Assembly (NCBI GenBank): GCA_035293765.1
Contig: DATGMF010000056.1
Coordinates: 62,001 to 126,000, forward strand
DNA from: DASRHT01 sp035293765
Lineage (GTDB): Bacteria > Chloroflexota > Ktedonobacteria > Ktedonobacterales > Ktedonobacteraceae
Length of the DNA stretch: 64,000 bases
Direction of reading: 5' to 3'
The position numbers were made by a program, and so were the translations under genes. The notes beneath the pieces were generated by a model that was given only the letters and a program-made list of their open reading frames with translations, had not been told where the DNA came from and ran no database searches. The stretch's first letter is position 1. The number at the start of each line of letters is the position of its first letter. Shown here piece after piece: positions 22,166-30,365 of this stretch.

Positions 22166-24349
22166 ATGCGTAAATTTAAAACTGTTGAAGAGCTGGAACA
22201 GGAACGCAAAGAAGCATTGGGGCTGATTCCGTTTAGGATGCCTGTTGATAAGCTCATATTAATTTATGCCCGCCAGTCCACCAAGAATCAGGCGATAAAA
22301 AATAGAGAATCAGCGTTACAGCAAACTGAGGAACAGTTAACGCGGGCGCTGGAATTGGGATGGGCAGAGGTAAAGAGGCTACTCTTTATCGAGAACCAGA
22401 TGAAGGATGGTACGGTTCGCAGCGCATCGGGCAGGCTGCGCATTGATGAGCGGGAAGGTCTTAATACCGTAGTGCTCCACATCAATAGCGGTGAAGCAGG
22501 CGCGGTTATGGGAAGAGATGTAGCGCGTTTTTTTCGCGATGAGGATCTTGTTGGGCCGGTGGTATTCGCTAAGGCGTGCAAAGATCATCATGTGCTGGTT
22601 ATCACGGACGACTATATCTACAACTTTAATGATCCCAGACGTGGCAGAGACGATTACAAAAAGTTCATAGAGGAAGCACAGGCCGCAGCAGACTTTTTAG
22701 AGAAACACCAAAAAGGGGTAATGCTCAAAAACCGTGCTCGCAAGGCGCAACGAGGAGAATACTGGGGCCATAACGTCCCTGCTGGTTTGATGCTGGATGA
22801 AACCCGGACATGGTATGTTCCTAATCCCTATTGGGAAGAACCTGTTAAAGACCTTTTCAAGCGGTTCCGGGCGCTGGGAGGGGATGTAAATGCGCTGAGA
22901 CGTGAGATTGTCGGTAAGAGAATTTTCCCGGATTTGCCGCCGGAAATACTGGCAAGAATCGGCCATATCTCCCTTCAGAAGGTTGAGGGAGGATATACGA
23001 TTAGGAGCCGGGAGGGGATTATAGGTATTCTGACCAATCCGGCCTATATTGGGGACATCTACTACAATGGGAGACTCGTTAAGAAGGGAGCACATACGGC
23101 GATTGTGGATGAAGAAGACTTTTTCTTTGCGTTCTATCGGCTTTCTCCTACCGATCTGGACGGCAATCCGATTGAAAGGCCGGAAGGCGTTACGAAGCGA
23201 TACACCCAAACCAAACAGAGTTTGCCACCCATACAGACGCTTCTGAGCGGGTTAAGATATGATGGTACCCCCATGATAAGCACAAACAGGGGTCCTAAAA
23301 CAAGCGTCTATGCGAGTCGTGATGGGTCGCGCAAGCATTATGTCATCCAGGACCGCTCTAAGATAACCGTACATCCCGATCACGCTCGTTTAAACGCAGC
23401 GCGACTAGACGATCTCTTTTCTGAGCGTATTGTTTATCGTGCAGGGCAAGCTCTGCGAAGTGCGAACAATGTACCATCAGAGCAGCCGCTTGAGAGCGCG
23501 AGACAGGCTATACATGCTCAAATATTGGGGACGCTTGATAAAGTAGAGCAGGAAAAGAACGAGCAGAAGAACCCCCTGGAAAACCTTGAAAAGCAAATGG
23601 CAGAAACAAAAGCGAGAATCGCAGAGAAAGACCGGATAACCGAATTTGGAACATCTGCGATGGACGAAACAGACCTGAAGCGCCATTTTCAGTCACTCAA
23701 GAATTTACGCCTGTCGCTTGCTGAAATGGAGAAAAAAATAGACCAGATGGAAAAAGAGAAACAGGATAAGGCGGAGGCAAAAAATAAGCTGCCAGCGGTT
23801 TACACCACATGGGACAGCATGGACATGGAAGAGAAACAGCGATTTATCCGGGTAGCCACATCAGAGATCACCCTTGATGAAATTGCTACAGGCTGGTTTA
23901 AATTAAGCATAGCGTGGGCACCGTTGTTGAATAACGACATCGCAGGTGAGACCCTGATAGACGAAGCCTATGTTTTTTCGCCCAAAGGCTGCGATTCAGC
24001 ATGGACAGAAGAAGAATTGTTGCTATTGAAAGAGCATTATGCTACCGCACCCCGCTCCTGGCTGATGGAAGCCATCCCTCAGCGGTCATGGAACGCGATT
24101 CGCCGGATGGCCCAGAAAAAGAATATTATCGGTCGTCCCAATGTTCGCCGTAGCGGCAAAGAAGACAAATTGTCCCTCTGGCTGAGTGTTAGTGATATAC
24201 AATTCCTCCGGGACGAAGACATCTGCACGGAAGCCATTCTGGCGCAGGGGGTAGTCTGGAAAGAGTATATTGATAAGGAGAAGGAGTATGATATGGACTC
24301 GCTAGGTAACAGCGATGGGTTATATTCACAATCGAAGAATCAAGCGTAG
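22166..24349 (+). CDS. Large serine recombinase (integrase of the element)
   Basis: 727 residues with AGAGGGG six bases before the ATG. The catalytic serine is S38 in IYARQSTKNQ. Arginines of the resolvase core follow (GRDVARFFRD). The Recombinase domain spans about 190-300 (ARKAQRGEYWGHNVPAGL, then ILTNPAYIGDIYYNG). The usual zinc-ribbon cysteines after it are absent (LLSGLRYDGTPM has none). Residues 440-540 are a long charged coiled coil. Residues 612-655 form a Myb/SANT-like segment (WTEEELLLLKEHY, then PQRSWNAIRRMAQKKNI). The last codons lie beyond the insertion junction in host DNA. It integrates and, with a directionality factor, excises the element. Confidence 0.93.
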   Translation: MRKFKTVEELEQERKEALGLIPFRMPVDKLILIYARQSTKNQAIKNRESALQQTEEQLTRALELGWAEVKRLLFIENQMKDGTVRSASGRLRIDEREGLNTVVLHINSGEAGAVMGRDVARFFRDEDLVGPVVFAKACKDHHVLVITDDYIYNFNDPRRGRDDYKKFIEEAQAAADFLEKHQKGVMLKNRARKAQRGEYWGHNVPAGLMLDETRTWYVPNPYWEEPVKDLFKRFRALGGDVNALRREIVGKRIFPDLPPEILARIGHISLQKVEGGYTIRSREGIIGILTNPAYIGDIYYNGRLVKKGAHTAIVDEEDFFFAFYRLSPTDLDGNPIERPEGVTKRYTQTKQSLPPIQTLLSGLRYDGTPMISTNRGPKTSVYASRDGSRKHYVIQDRSKITVHPDHARLNAARLDDLFSERIVYRAGQALRSANNVPSEQPLESARQAIHAQILGTLDKVEQEKNEQKNPLENLEKQMAETKARIAEKDRITEFGTSAMDETDLKRHFQSLKNLRLSLAEMEKKIDQMEKEKQDKAEAKNKLPAVYTTWDSMDMEEKQRFIRVATSEITLDEIATGWFKLSIAWAPLLNNDIAGETLIDEAYVFSPKGCDSAWTEEELLLLKEHYATAPRSWLMEAIPQRSWNAIRRMAQKKNIIGRPNVRRSGKEDKLSLWLSVSDIQFLRDEDICTEAILAQGVVWKEYIDKEKEYDMDSLGNSDGLYSQSKNQA
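24318..24326. other. attR: Right attachment junction (attR region) in the MFS gene
   Basis: On the minus strand the host gene reads ...LDSSIVNI up to the codons at 24321-24329, then becomes unrelated to any DHA2 transporter and matches the reverse of the recombinase end. The crossover must be at or very close to this spot. The exact core cannot be fixed without the left end or an empty site. Confidence 0.7.
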
Positions 24350-24518
24350 CCATAAAGACGCCAATGGCGACGGTTGCCATGACGACCCACTTCCCGGGCT
24401 GCTCTTTCTGCCCCGTGGCGGTTCCGGCGGTTGAAGGCGTGGCAAGCTCTGACTCAGATTGGGGAACGCTGGCACCTGTTTTTCCGATGGCTTCTGGTCG
24501 GCTCTCCTGTTGTTTCAT
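24322..24518 (-). pseudogene. DHA2-family MFS drug transporter, 5-prime fragment cut by the element
   Basis: The first about 65 residues of an EmrB/QacA-type transporter. A polar N-terminal tail (about 45 residues) is followed by the start of the first membrane helix with the family motif VFMATLDSSIVNI. In intact members this continues as ALPTIA and about 450 further residues. Here the frame enters the mobile element and ends as unrelated codons at 24189. A ribosome site GGAGAT lies upstream of the ATG at 24518. The distal part of the gene should lie left of the mobile element, outside the window. The inserted host should lack this exporter. Confidence 0.82.
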
Positions 24519-24589
24519 CGTGATGCCTATCTCCAGGTAAACTATTCATTAGGTTATACAGGGATACTACGCATCTCACAAAAGAAATG

Positions 24590-25360
24590 TTACCTGCGCA
24601 AGAAAAAGTAGATGGTCAGGACGATACCAACAACAATAACGAAAAGCCGGACCCAGCGGGGATCGATTTTGCGTGCATAGTAAGCTCCGCCATAGCCCCC
24701 CAGGATCGCTCCAAAAATCATCAAAATGGCCTGGAACCACACGACGGCTCCTGCAATAATAAAGGTGACAACGGCGATACCGTTGATGCAACTGGCGAGC
24801 AGAGTTTTGAGCGCGTTCATTTCGTGGATATTATCCAGCCCCATCATTGCTAGCGTTGCCAGCATCAGAATGCCGATGCCGCCGCCGAAATAGCCGCCAT
24901 AGATAGATATAATGAATTGCGCTACTGCTAGACCGATGAATGAGCGCCATGAGAGGCGCGTTTTGTTTATGGAGCGCGTACGCAGTCGAGCCGTAACCGG
25001 TCCGCTGAACGCGAAAAGTAACGTTGCCAGTAGAAGAAGATACGGGATCAGGAGCACAAAAACCGCCTGTGAGGTTCTGAGCAGCAGGATGGCTCCAAGC
25101 ACCCCGCCTATCAGGCTGATGCCAACCAGCAGCAAGAGCAGGCCGCGCTTCTGCTTCTTCAACTCGCGACGATACGCGCCAACGCTGGCAATTGTACCCG
25201 GCCACAGCGCCACTGTGCTGGTGGCATTGGCCTGAATGGCTGATACTCCCGTCACTATCAGCGATGGAAAGGTGAAAAAGCTGCCGCCACCTGCGACCGC
25301 GTTAAGGATGCCCCCCAGGATGGAAGCGACAAATAAAACAAGAATTTGTGGTAATGCCAT
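24590..25360 (-). CDS. TSUP-family (TauE/SafE) membrane permease
   Basis: 256 residues with about eight membrane helices. The N-terminal half has the typical GGILNAVAGGGSFFTFPSLI motif; the second half repeats it as YGGYFGGGIGILMLATLAMM. This internal duplication defines the TauE/SafE family, which exports sulfite, sulfoacetate or related organosulfur anions. The substrate here cannot be told. ATG at 25360 is taken as start, with AGAGG upstream. The end lies 71 bases from the start of the broken MFS gene on the same strand, so both may have been co-transcribed. Confidence 0.9.
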   Translation of the reverse strand: MALPQILVLFVASILGGILNAVAGGGSFFTFPSLIVTGVSAIQANATSTVALWPGTIASVGAYRRELKKQKRGLLLLLVGISLIGGVLGAILLLRTSQAVFVLLIPYLLLLATLLFAFSGPVTARLRTRSINKTRLSWRSFIGLAVAQFIISIYGGYFGGGIGILMLATLAMMGLDNIHEMNALKTLLASCINGIAVVTFIIAGAVVWFQAILMIFGAILGGYGGAYYARKIDPRWVRLFVIVVGIVLTIYFFLRR

Positions 25361-25514
25361 CAAAAAACCTCTAGCTGCTACTAATCATTGTCCCTTAACT
25401 ATATCACGTTGCGCCCCTGGACATGAGCACTTTCTCATCAACGACGTTAAATCTCATATCCCGAAAGCGTTGCAAAAGGTCCATCACATAAATCCATGAA
25501 CTATCGCAATCGTC

Positions 25515-25762
25515 GTAGGGACCTGATTTATCGCGTCCGCTTTATCGCCTGTTCCCTAAAAAACCGGCTCTCATGTAGCTTTAATGACAAGGCTACCAAT
25601 ACGATAGGGTAATCAATACCCTTTTTCCCAAACAAGACGAGCAATGTTTGTTGCTCAAGTGCTACTCCCATTGATGGGATTGTCACGGTGAAACGGTATG
25701 GGAGGCTGGACAGGGCGATAAATCGGACGCGATAAATCAGACGCGATAAATCAGGTCCCTAC
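25515..25762. repeat. MITE-like 248-bp element with perfect 23-bp inverted ends
   Basis: 25515-25537 and 25740-25762 are exact inverted copies, starting GTAGGGACCTGATTTATCGC. The right end carries one extra tandem unit of TGATTTATCGCGTC. The interior (about 200 bases) has no gene. It is the largest member of the GTAGGGACC repeat family seen in this window and fills part of the 785-base gap 25361-26145. The remainder (25763-26145) has GC-rich short palindromes such as AGGTG/CACCT near 25949 and no gene I trust. Confidence 0.7.
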
Positions 25763-26145
25763 AATATGAGTCTTTTTCAATATAATAATGCTGAAGCCAT
25801 CATCTCTTGACTTTCCATATAATCTCAAGTATACTCTAAATGTAGCAAGCAAGCGGCTAAAACGAAAGAAACGCCCAGCCACTTCCTACGGTTAGCGAGC
25901 GTCGTCCTCTGTAGAATCTCCCCGTATTGAGTCCTTTCCCCCCTCACAGGTGTTGCTCCGCACCTGCCAGCAGTTCCCTGCCCCTCCCTTGATGGAGGCT
26001 CCTTTTACCTGTTCCGCGTCCATACTCGCTCTGTTGTCAGGGTACGCGAGCAGGTAAGGGAGCCTCTCCCCTCTTCTTTTCATTTCCTTGCCCTCTGTAT
26101 GATGAAAGCAGGTAATGATAACGCTACCAGGGGAGAGAGAATTAC

Positions 26146-27090
26146 ATGGTCACGACGGACCCCGCCTCAGCAAGCCGTACGCGCTTTTCAGGGCCCTATG
26201 AAAAGGACGCAGCGAGTTCATCCGCGGATGAGCTACAGAAGGCACTGATCGAACGCGAGCGCAGCCGCATTGCTCGCGACCTCCATGATGGTGCATCGCA
26301 GCAGATCGCCTACGTGCTGCATAAGCTCGAACTTATCCAGCGTTCTCTGGAGAAACAGCCGCCGCCCCAGGTGCTGCCAGAAGTTAAAAAAGCGTACAGC
26401 ATCCTGCAAAACTGTTTGAATGATCTTCGTCACAGCATCACCTCTTTGCGGCCCGCACAGGTGGAGGAACAGGGCTTTATCGTGGCCTTTAAAGCTTTAA
26501 TCGATGAGTATCGGCGGGAGCACACGCATATGCGCGTCGTCTATGACATTGACGAACTGCCTCGGCTGCCATCCAGACTGGAAGCGCCCATTTACCGCAT
26601 CGTTCAAGAGGCATTGAACAACGTGCTCAAACATGCGCATGCGACAGATGTGGCTATTCGTATCCACTCTGGCAGTGGCGCTCTGGTCGTCGAGGTTGAC
26701 GATAACGGCGTTGGTTTTGAACCAGAGCAGGTGGTCAGTGGCGCTGGCGACGGGTATAAAGATGCCGCTGGCGTTTTGCATACTGGCCTGAGCGGCATGC
26801 GCGAGCGTGTGCAGGAGGCCGGCGGAAGCTGGGAGATTCAGAGCCATCCTGGTCATGGCACAACCATCACATCTCGTTTTCCTCTTGTCAACCCTGCTCC
26901 CAGGCTAACGCAACGCGAACTGGATGTGCTTCGCCTGGTCACTGAAGGTCTATCCAACCGTCAGATTGCGCAACGTTTGACCATTAGCAGCGAGACCGTA
27001 AAAACGCACCTGCACCATATTATGCAAAAGTTGCAGGTGAGAGATCGAACGCAGGCCGCCGTTCTCGCCGCTCGCCAGGGCTGGCTCTAG
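26146..27090 (+). CDS. Cytoplasmic histidine kinase fused to a LuxR-type DNA-binding domain
   Basis: 314 residues. The HisKA_3 dimerisation box holds the phospho-acceptor H47 in RIARDLHDGASQQIAYVL. The ATPase domain follows with HAHATDVAIRIHSG, the N/G1 box VEVDDNGVGF near 185 and the G2 box GLSGMRERV near 215. Instead of ending there, residues 252-314 are a full NarL/LuxR helix-turn-helix (LTQRELDVLRLVTEGLSNRQ, then SSETVKTHLHHIMQKLQV). No membrane segment or sensor domain is present. The protein therefore combines kinase and DNA-binding output without a receiver domain. The convergent neighbour is a NarL-type regulator and is the likely phosphorylation target. Confidence 0.9.
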   Translation: MVTTDPASASRTRFSGPYEKDAASSSADELQKALIERERSRIARDLHDGASQQIAYVLHKLELIQRSLEKQPPPQVLPEVKKAYSILQNCLNDLRHSITSLRPAQVEEQGFIVAFKALIDEYRREHTHMRVVYDIDELPRLPSRLEAPIYRIVQEALNNVLKHAHATDVAIRIHSGSGALVVEVDDNGVGFEPEQVVSGAGDGYKDAAGVLHTGLSGMRERVQEAGGSWEIQSHPGHGTTITSRFPLVNPAPRLTQRELDVLRLVTEGLSNRQIAQRLTISSETVKTHLHHIMQKLQVRDRTQAAVLAARQGWL

Positions 27091-27124
27091 CCCTGTTGTG
27101 GCGTGACTATGCCATCAGCTTTCT

Positions 27125-27934
27125 TTACAGCCAGCCGTCCGGCAGCAGACCATGTCGTAGCGCGAAGATAGCCACCTGTGTGCGATCCCGTAAGTGCAAT
27201 TTTTGGAAAACGATGGAGAGGTAGTTTTTCACCGTTTTCTCCGAATAGGACAACTGTTCCGCGATCTCCTTGTTGCTCATGCCGGTCGCCACGTAGCGCA
27301 CGATTTCCAGCTCTTTCTCGGAGAGCATGCCCAGCGTGCGATTTCCCATGCCTGCATCGGAGAGGCGGCGCACCTCGTTCACGATAGCGCCGGTCATCCC
27401 CGGTGCCAGCGCCATCCCGCCGGCGTGAACAGCTCGAATAGCCTCGGCGAGCTGCTGCATCGAGGCACTTTTGGGCACATAGCCTCTGGCGCCGCTTTTC
27501 ATTGCCTGCACCACCTGCTGATCCTGATGATGCATTGTCAACATAATCACGGCAATCGTGGGGAACTCAACGATGATCTGGCGCGTGACGGCGATGCCAT
27601 CGATCACCGGCAAATTAATATCCATCAGCACCACATCTGGATGCAACTGACGAGTTTTACTAAGAGCGTCGAAGCCGTCTGCCGCTTCGCCAACCACCTG
27701 AATATCGCGCTCCAGTTCGAATAACTGGCGTAGCCCTTCCCTCATCAGAGCATGGTCGTCCACGAGCAATATCGTGATGATACCAAGAGGTTGGGTCACT
27801 ACGGCGGTCCCTGTATCTTCTACCGTCACCATTGCGCGTGTTTCTTTGCCAGCGCTTGAAACCGGTAAAGTAGAAGCAGGCGCTTCTATCGTTACCAGGG
27901 TTTGGCGCCTGTTATCTACGTTTGCGTCTCGCAT
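27125..27934 (-). CDS. NarL/FixJ-type response regulator
   Basis: 269 residues from the ATG at 27934, chosen because AAGGAG lies five bases upstream; the frame reaches 27952. Residues 1-50 are a polar extension not usual for the family. The receiver domain follows (TILLVDDHALMREGLRQLF), with the phospho-aspartate in VVLMDINLPV and the conserved lysine in GYVPKSAS. The LuxR output domain is at about 205-262 (LSEKELEIVRYVATGMSNKE, then YSEKTVKNYLSIVFQKLHLR). It converges with the kinase-LuxR gene, 34 bases apart; the two LuxR domains are alike enough to suggest related targets. Confidence 0.92.
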   Translation of the reverse strand: MRDANVDNRRQTLVTIEAPASTLPVSSAGKETRAMVTVEDTGTAVVTQPLGIITILLVDDHALMREGLRQLFELERDIQVVGEAADGFDALSKTRQLHPDVVLMDINLPVIDGIAVTRQIIVEFPTIAVIMLTMHHQDQQVVQAMKSGARGYVPKSASMQQLAEAIRAVHAGGMALAPGMTGAIVNEVRRLSDAGMGNRTLGMLSEKELEIVRYVATGMSNKEIAEQLSYSEKTVKNYLSIVFQKLHLRDRTQVAIFALRHGLLPDGWL

Positions 27935-28132
27935 AACGACTCCTTCCGACATATTGGAAAATCGTGAAAGGCAGGACCCGCCCTATATATATCTGCCTTT
28001 CTGCGGTAGAATGGTAAATGGGTGCAAGGTCCGCTCTTTATTTAGTATAGCAAGCGAGGACTATATTACGTCACCCGCGTGGGGGATTTTTTCTGCCACT
28101 TGTATCCTCCAGGTCAGGGAGTGAAGGCAGAA

Positions 28133-28831
28133 ATGATGAGGGAAGAGAATGAAAGGATTTTTTGTAAAATGGAACCGGTAATTACTGAAACGCAGATACT
28201 ACTAGAGGTGCATGATGAGGTGCGAGAGCGTTTTATGCAGGTGGATGATCTGGCGCATGGTTGGGAGCATGTGAGCAGGGTTTATACGCTGGCGCAGTAT
28301 ATCGCCGAGCGCGAGGGGGCGAATTGTTTTGTTTGCGCAATGGCCGCTTTGATGCACGATCTGGGGCGCACAGCCGCCCAAGATGGGAGCAGTCATCATG
28401 CCGATCTCTCGATGAAGCTTGCCATTGAAATACTCAATCGCTATCAGGTCGCTCCTGAGGTGCAGAAGGATATTTTGCACGCTATCATCGCCCACAGCTT
28501 TAGCCGCGGCGTTGAGCCGGTAACTCTGGAAGCTGGCGTTGTGCGCGATGCCGACCGCCTCGACGCGCTGGGCGCGATTGGTATTATGCGCTGGGCTATC
28601 ACGGGCACGGTGCGCCGCACGCCGGAGACGTTATCATATCACCCCGACGATCCCTTCGCAGAAACCCATACCCTTGATGATAACCACTATATGCTCGATC
28701 ATTTCTACGCCAAGTTGCTCAAACTGGGTGAAACGATGACCACGGAGACCGGGCGCGTTCTGGCGCAGCGTCGCACAGCCTTTATGCGCACCTATCTGTA
28801 CGAGTTTGCACGCGAACTCAGACCGACATAA
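28133..28831 (+). CDS. HD-domain phosphohydrolase
   Basis: 232 residues from the ATG at 28133 (GGGAG upstream). Starts at 28079 or 28169 are also possible. Metal-binding residues of the HD superfamily are in place: H in AHGWEHVSRVY, the HD pair in AALMHDLGR, further histidines in AIIAHSFSRG, and the final aspartate in VRDADRLDALGA. Such small single-domain HD enzymes remove phosphates from nucleotides or similar small molecules. It stands alone between convergent genes. The substrate cannot be predicted. Confidence 0.88.
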   Translation: MMREENERIFCKMEPVITETQILLEVHDEVRERFMQVDDLAHGWEHVSRVYTLAQYIAEREGANCFVCAMAALMHDLGRTAAQDGSSHHADLSMKLAIEILNRYQVAPEVQKDILHAIIAHSFSRGVEPVTLEAGVVRDADRLDALGAIGIMRWAITGTVRRTPETLSYHPDDPFAETHTLDDNHYMLDHFYAKLLKLGETMTTETGRVLAQRRTAFMRTYLYEFARELRPT

Positions 28832-28852
28832 AGCGATACCCTGCCGCCTCGC

Positions 28853-29338
28853 TTATCCCTGCATCGCGGCTTTAATGGCCGCGAGCTGCTGGGTGTGCTG
28901 CTGGTCATGCACCGGTAGTACGTTTACCAGTTGATAAAACTTGAGCGTACCCCAGGTGGGATGGCGGAAGGGGCGCTCCCAGCTATCGTGGGGGAGGCTG
29001 GAGAGGTACTCGAAGATCTCTTCGCGCCTGGCCGCCATGCCTGCCAGCACAGCATCAAGCGATGCGGGCGCCTCAGACGTGCGGGTGCGATCTGGCGCCT
29101 CTTCCGCCAGATTCTCAAGCAGTGGCTCCTCTTCCTCCTGCACGCGCCGCATCTGCTCCAGCGCCAGGCCATCCGCGATATACAGATGATGCGCGATTTG
29201 CAGTGGCGACCACTCTTCGGTAACCGGTGGGCGCAATAACTCTTCTTTGCTAAATTTTGCTAGCTGCCCCATAAATTCAATGCGGGCGCTAGTCATCTTA
29301 CGCCGGACTTTCTCAAACGAACTTTCAACTGTTGTCAT
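28853..29338 (-). CDS. DinB/YfiT-like four-helix metal protein
   Basis: 161 residues from the ATG at 29338, preceded by GGAGGG; the frame extends to 29362 inside parB. DinB features are TEEWSPLQIAHHLYIADGL with the first metal histidine and VLPVHDQQHTQQL with the last two. These proteins bind zinc or nickel and many are thiol-dependent transferases, for example with bacillithiol or mycothiol. It starts 13 bases after the parB stop, so it is the third gene of the parA-parB transcript. Confidence 0.87.
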   Translation of the reverse strand: MTTVESSFEKVRRKMTSARIEFMGQLAKFSKEELLRPPVTEEWSPLQIAHHLYIADGLALEQMRRVQEEEEPLLENLAEEAPDRTRTSEAPASLDAVLAGMAARREEIFEYLSSLPHDSWERPFRHPTWGTLKFYQLVNVLPVHDQQHTQQLAAIKAAMQG

Positions 29339-29351
29339 GAAACCCTCCAAA

Positions 29352-30365
29352 CTACTCTTCACGCTTAACCAGTCGGCTATACAGATTTTCTAGTTCTTCT
29401 GGATCATTAAAATGCAGCACCAGCGTCCCCTTACCCTTAGCGTTCCATTTCAGATCAACCTTGACCATCAGCGCGTTGCGGAACAGCGTCTCCAGTTCTT
29501 CCTGTTCGGGCGAGCGACGGGGCGAGCTAGTGACCCGCTGAATGGCCGACTCGATATCTTCAGCCGCTTTAATGCGCGCGGCCAGCTCTTCGGTCTGGCG
29601 CACGTTCAGGTGCTGGCTGATCACCTGGTTCATCGCTGTAATCTGATCTTCCTCGCGAGCAATGCCCACCAGCGCGCGGGCGTGCCCTTCTGTAAAGTTG
29701 TCAGGTTGATTAATCAGTGCGTCGCGCACTTTGGGGGAGAGTTGCAGCAGGCGCAAAGAGTTAGTGATGGTGGAGCGGTCCTTGCCCACCCGTTTCGCGA
29801 CCATTTCCTGGGTCAGACTGAATTCCTGGATCAGAGCCTGGTAGGCCAGAGCTTCCTCAATGGGGTTCAGGTCGGCGCGCTGAATGTTCTCGATCAGAGC
29901 CAGTTCGAGCATTTGTTGCGAGGTCACTTCCTTGATCACAACAGGGACTTTGTGCAGTCCTGCTATACGCGCGGCCCGCCAGCGCCGTTCGCCCGCGATG
30001 ATCTGGTACTGAATGGCGTCACCTGCTGGGGCAGGCGTGCGTGCAGCCTTGCCCGCGCCGCCAGAAAACCACGAATCGGCCTGCTTCTCGGCTTCTTTTG
30101 GCGCATCGATGCTATCCAGGCGCGCGACAATGATCGGTTGCAGCAAGCCGTGTTCTTTGATCGAGGCGCTTAACTCGAGTAATCTGGGATCATCTTCACG
30201 AAATGCCTTGCGGGGCTGACGCGGATTGGGGATGATGCGATCAAGGGGCAGTTCTGTAATTGCCTCGGTATCGACCTGCGAAGGTTGCTGCGGCGCCATC
30301 ACCTCGGATGCCCCTGAGATCAGCGCATCCAGCCCTCGTCCCAAACCAAACTTTTGCTTAGCCAC
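29352..30365 (-). CDS. parB: Chromosome partitioning protein ParB (Spo0J)
   Basis: 337 residues. N terminus KQKFGLGRGLDALISG is typical of chromosomal ParB. The CTP-binding/ParB-N domain contains LDRIIPNPRQPRKAF and IAGERRWRAARIAGL, including the conserved GERRxR motif. The helix-turn-helix follows (EFSLTQEMVAKRVGKDRSTI). The C-terminal dimerisation domain ends the protein. ParB binds parS, slides as a clamp using CTP, and loads SMC. The start overlaps the end of parA by eight bases. I found no canonical parS (TGTTTCACGTGAAACA-like) in the window. Confidence 0.96.
   Translation of the reverse strand: MAKQKFGLGRGLDALISGASEVMAPQQPSQVDTEAITELPLDRIIPNPRQPRKAFREDDPRLLELSASIKEHGLLQPIIVARLDSIDAPKEAEKQADSWFSGGAGKAARTPAPAGDAIQYQIIAGERRWRAARIAGLHKVPVVIKEVTSQQMLELALIENIQRADLNPIEEALAYQALIQEFSLTQEMVAKRVGKDRSTITNSLRLLQLSPKVRDALINQPDNFTEGHARALVGIAREEDQITAMNQVISQHLNVRQTEELAARIKAAEDIESAIQRVTSSPRRSPEQEELETLFRNALMVKVDLKWNAKGKGTLVLHFNDPEELENLYSRLVKREE

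Larger units (their letters stand above)
1..24322. mobile_element. Right part of an integrative mobilizable/conjugative element with plasmid traits
   Basis: Everything from the left edge to the integrase junction behaves as one mobile element. It carries partition genes, an anti-restriction methylase-helicase, toxin-antitoxin genes, a MOBQ relaxase with a recognisable oriT, a VirD4-type coupling protein, a primase-like protein and, at the extreme right end, a large serine recombinase. The right boundary is where a chromosomal MFS gene is cut, within about 24318-24326. The left boundary is outside the window. No VirB4 or other secretion-channel gene is visible, so self-transfer cannot be judged. 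The short repeats common in the chromosomal half were not found here, which supports a foreign origin. Confidence 0.88.

Noticed and set aside
24189..24321. Continuation of the MFS frame inside the recombinase gene
   Set aside because: The codons after VNI (reading HRCYLASPYHTPSPYQ) are the antisense of the recombinase end and do not resemble any transporter; they only show that the gene is interrupted.
1..24322. Prophage interpretation of the left half
   Set aside because: A serine integrase, Xre regulator and DarB-like protein also occur in phages, but there is no capsid, terminase, portal or tail gene, whereas relaxase, oriT and coupling protein are present.
25892..26083. 63-residue minus-strand frame before the histidine kinase gene
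   Set aside because: No credible ribosome site, very Gly/Arg-rich, and the DNA contains short palindromes more like a non-coding repeat. I could not decide on a family, so I did not annotate it.
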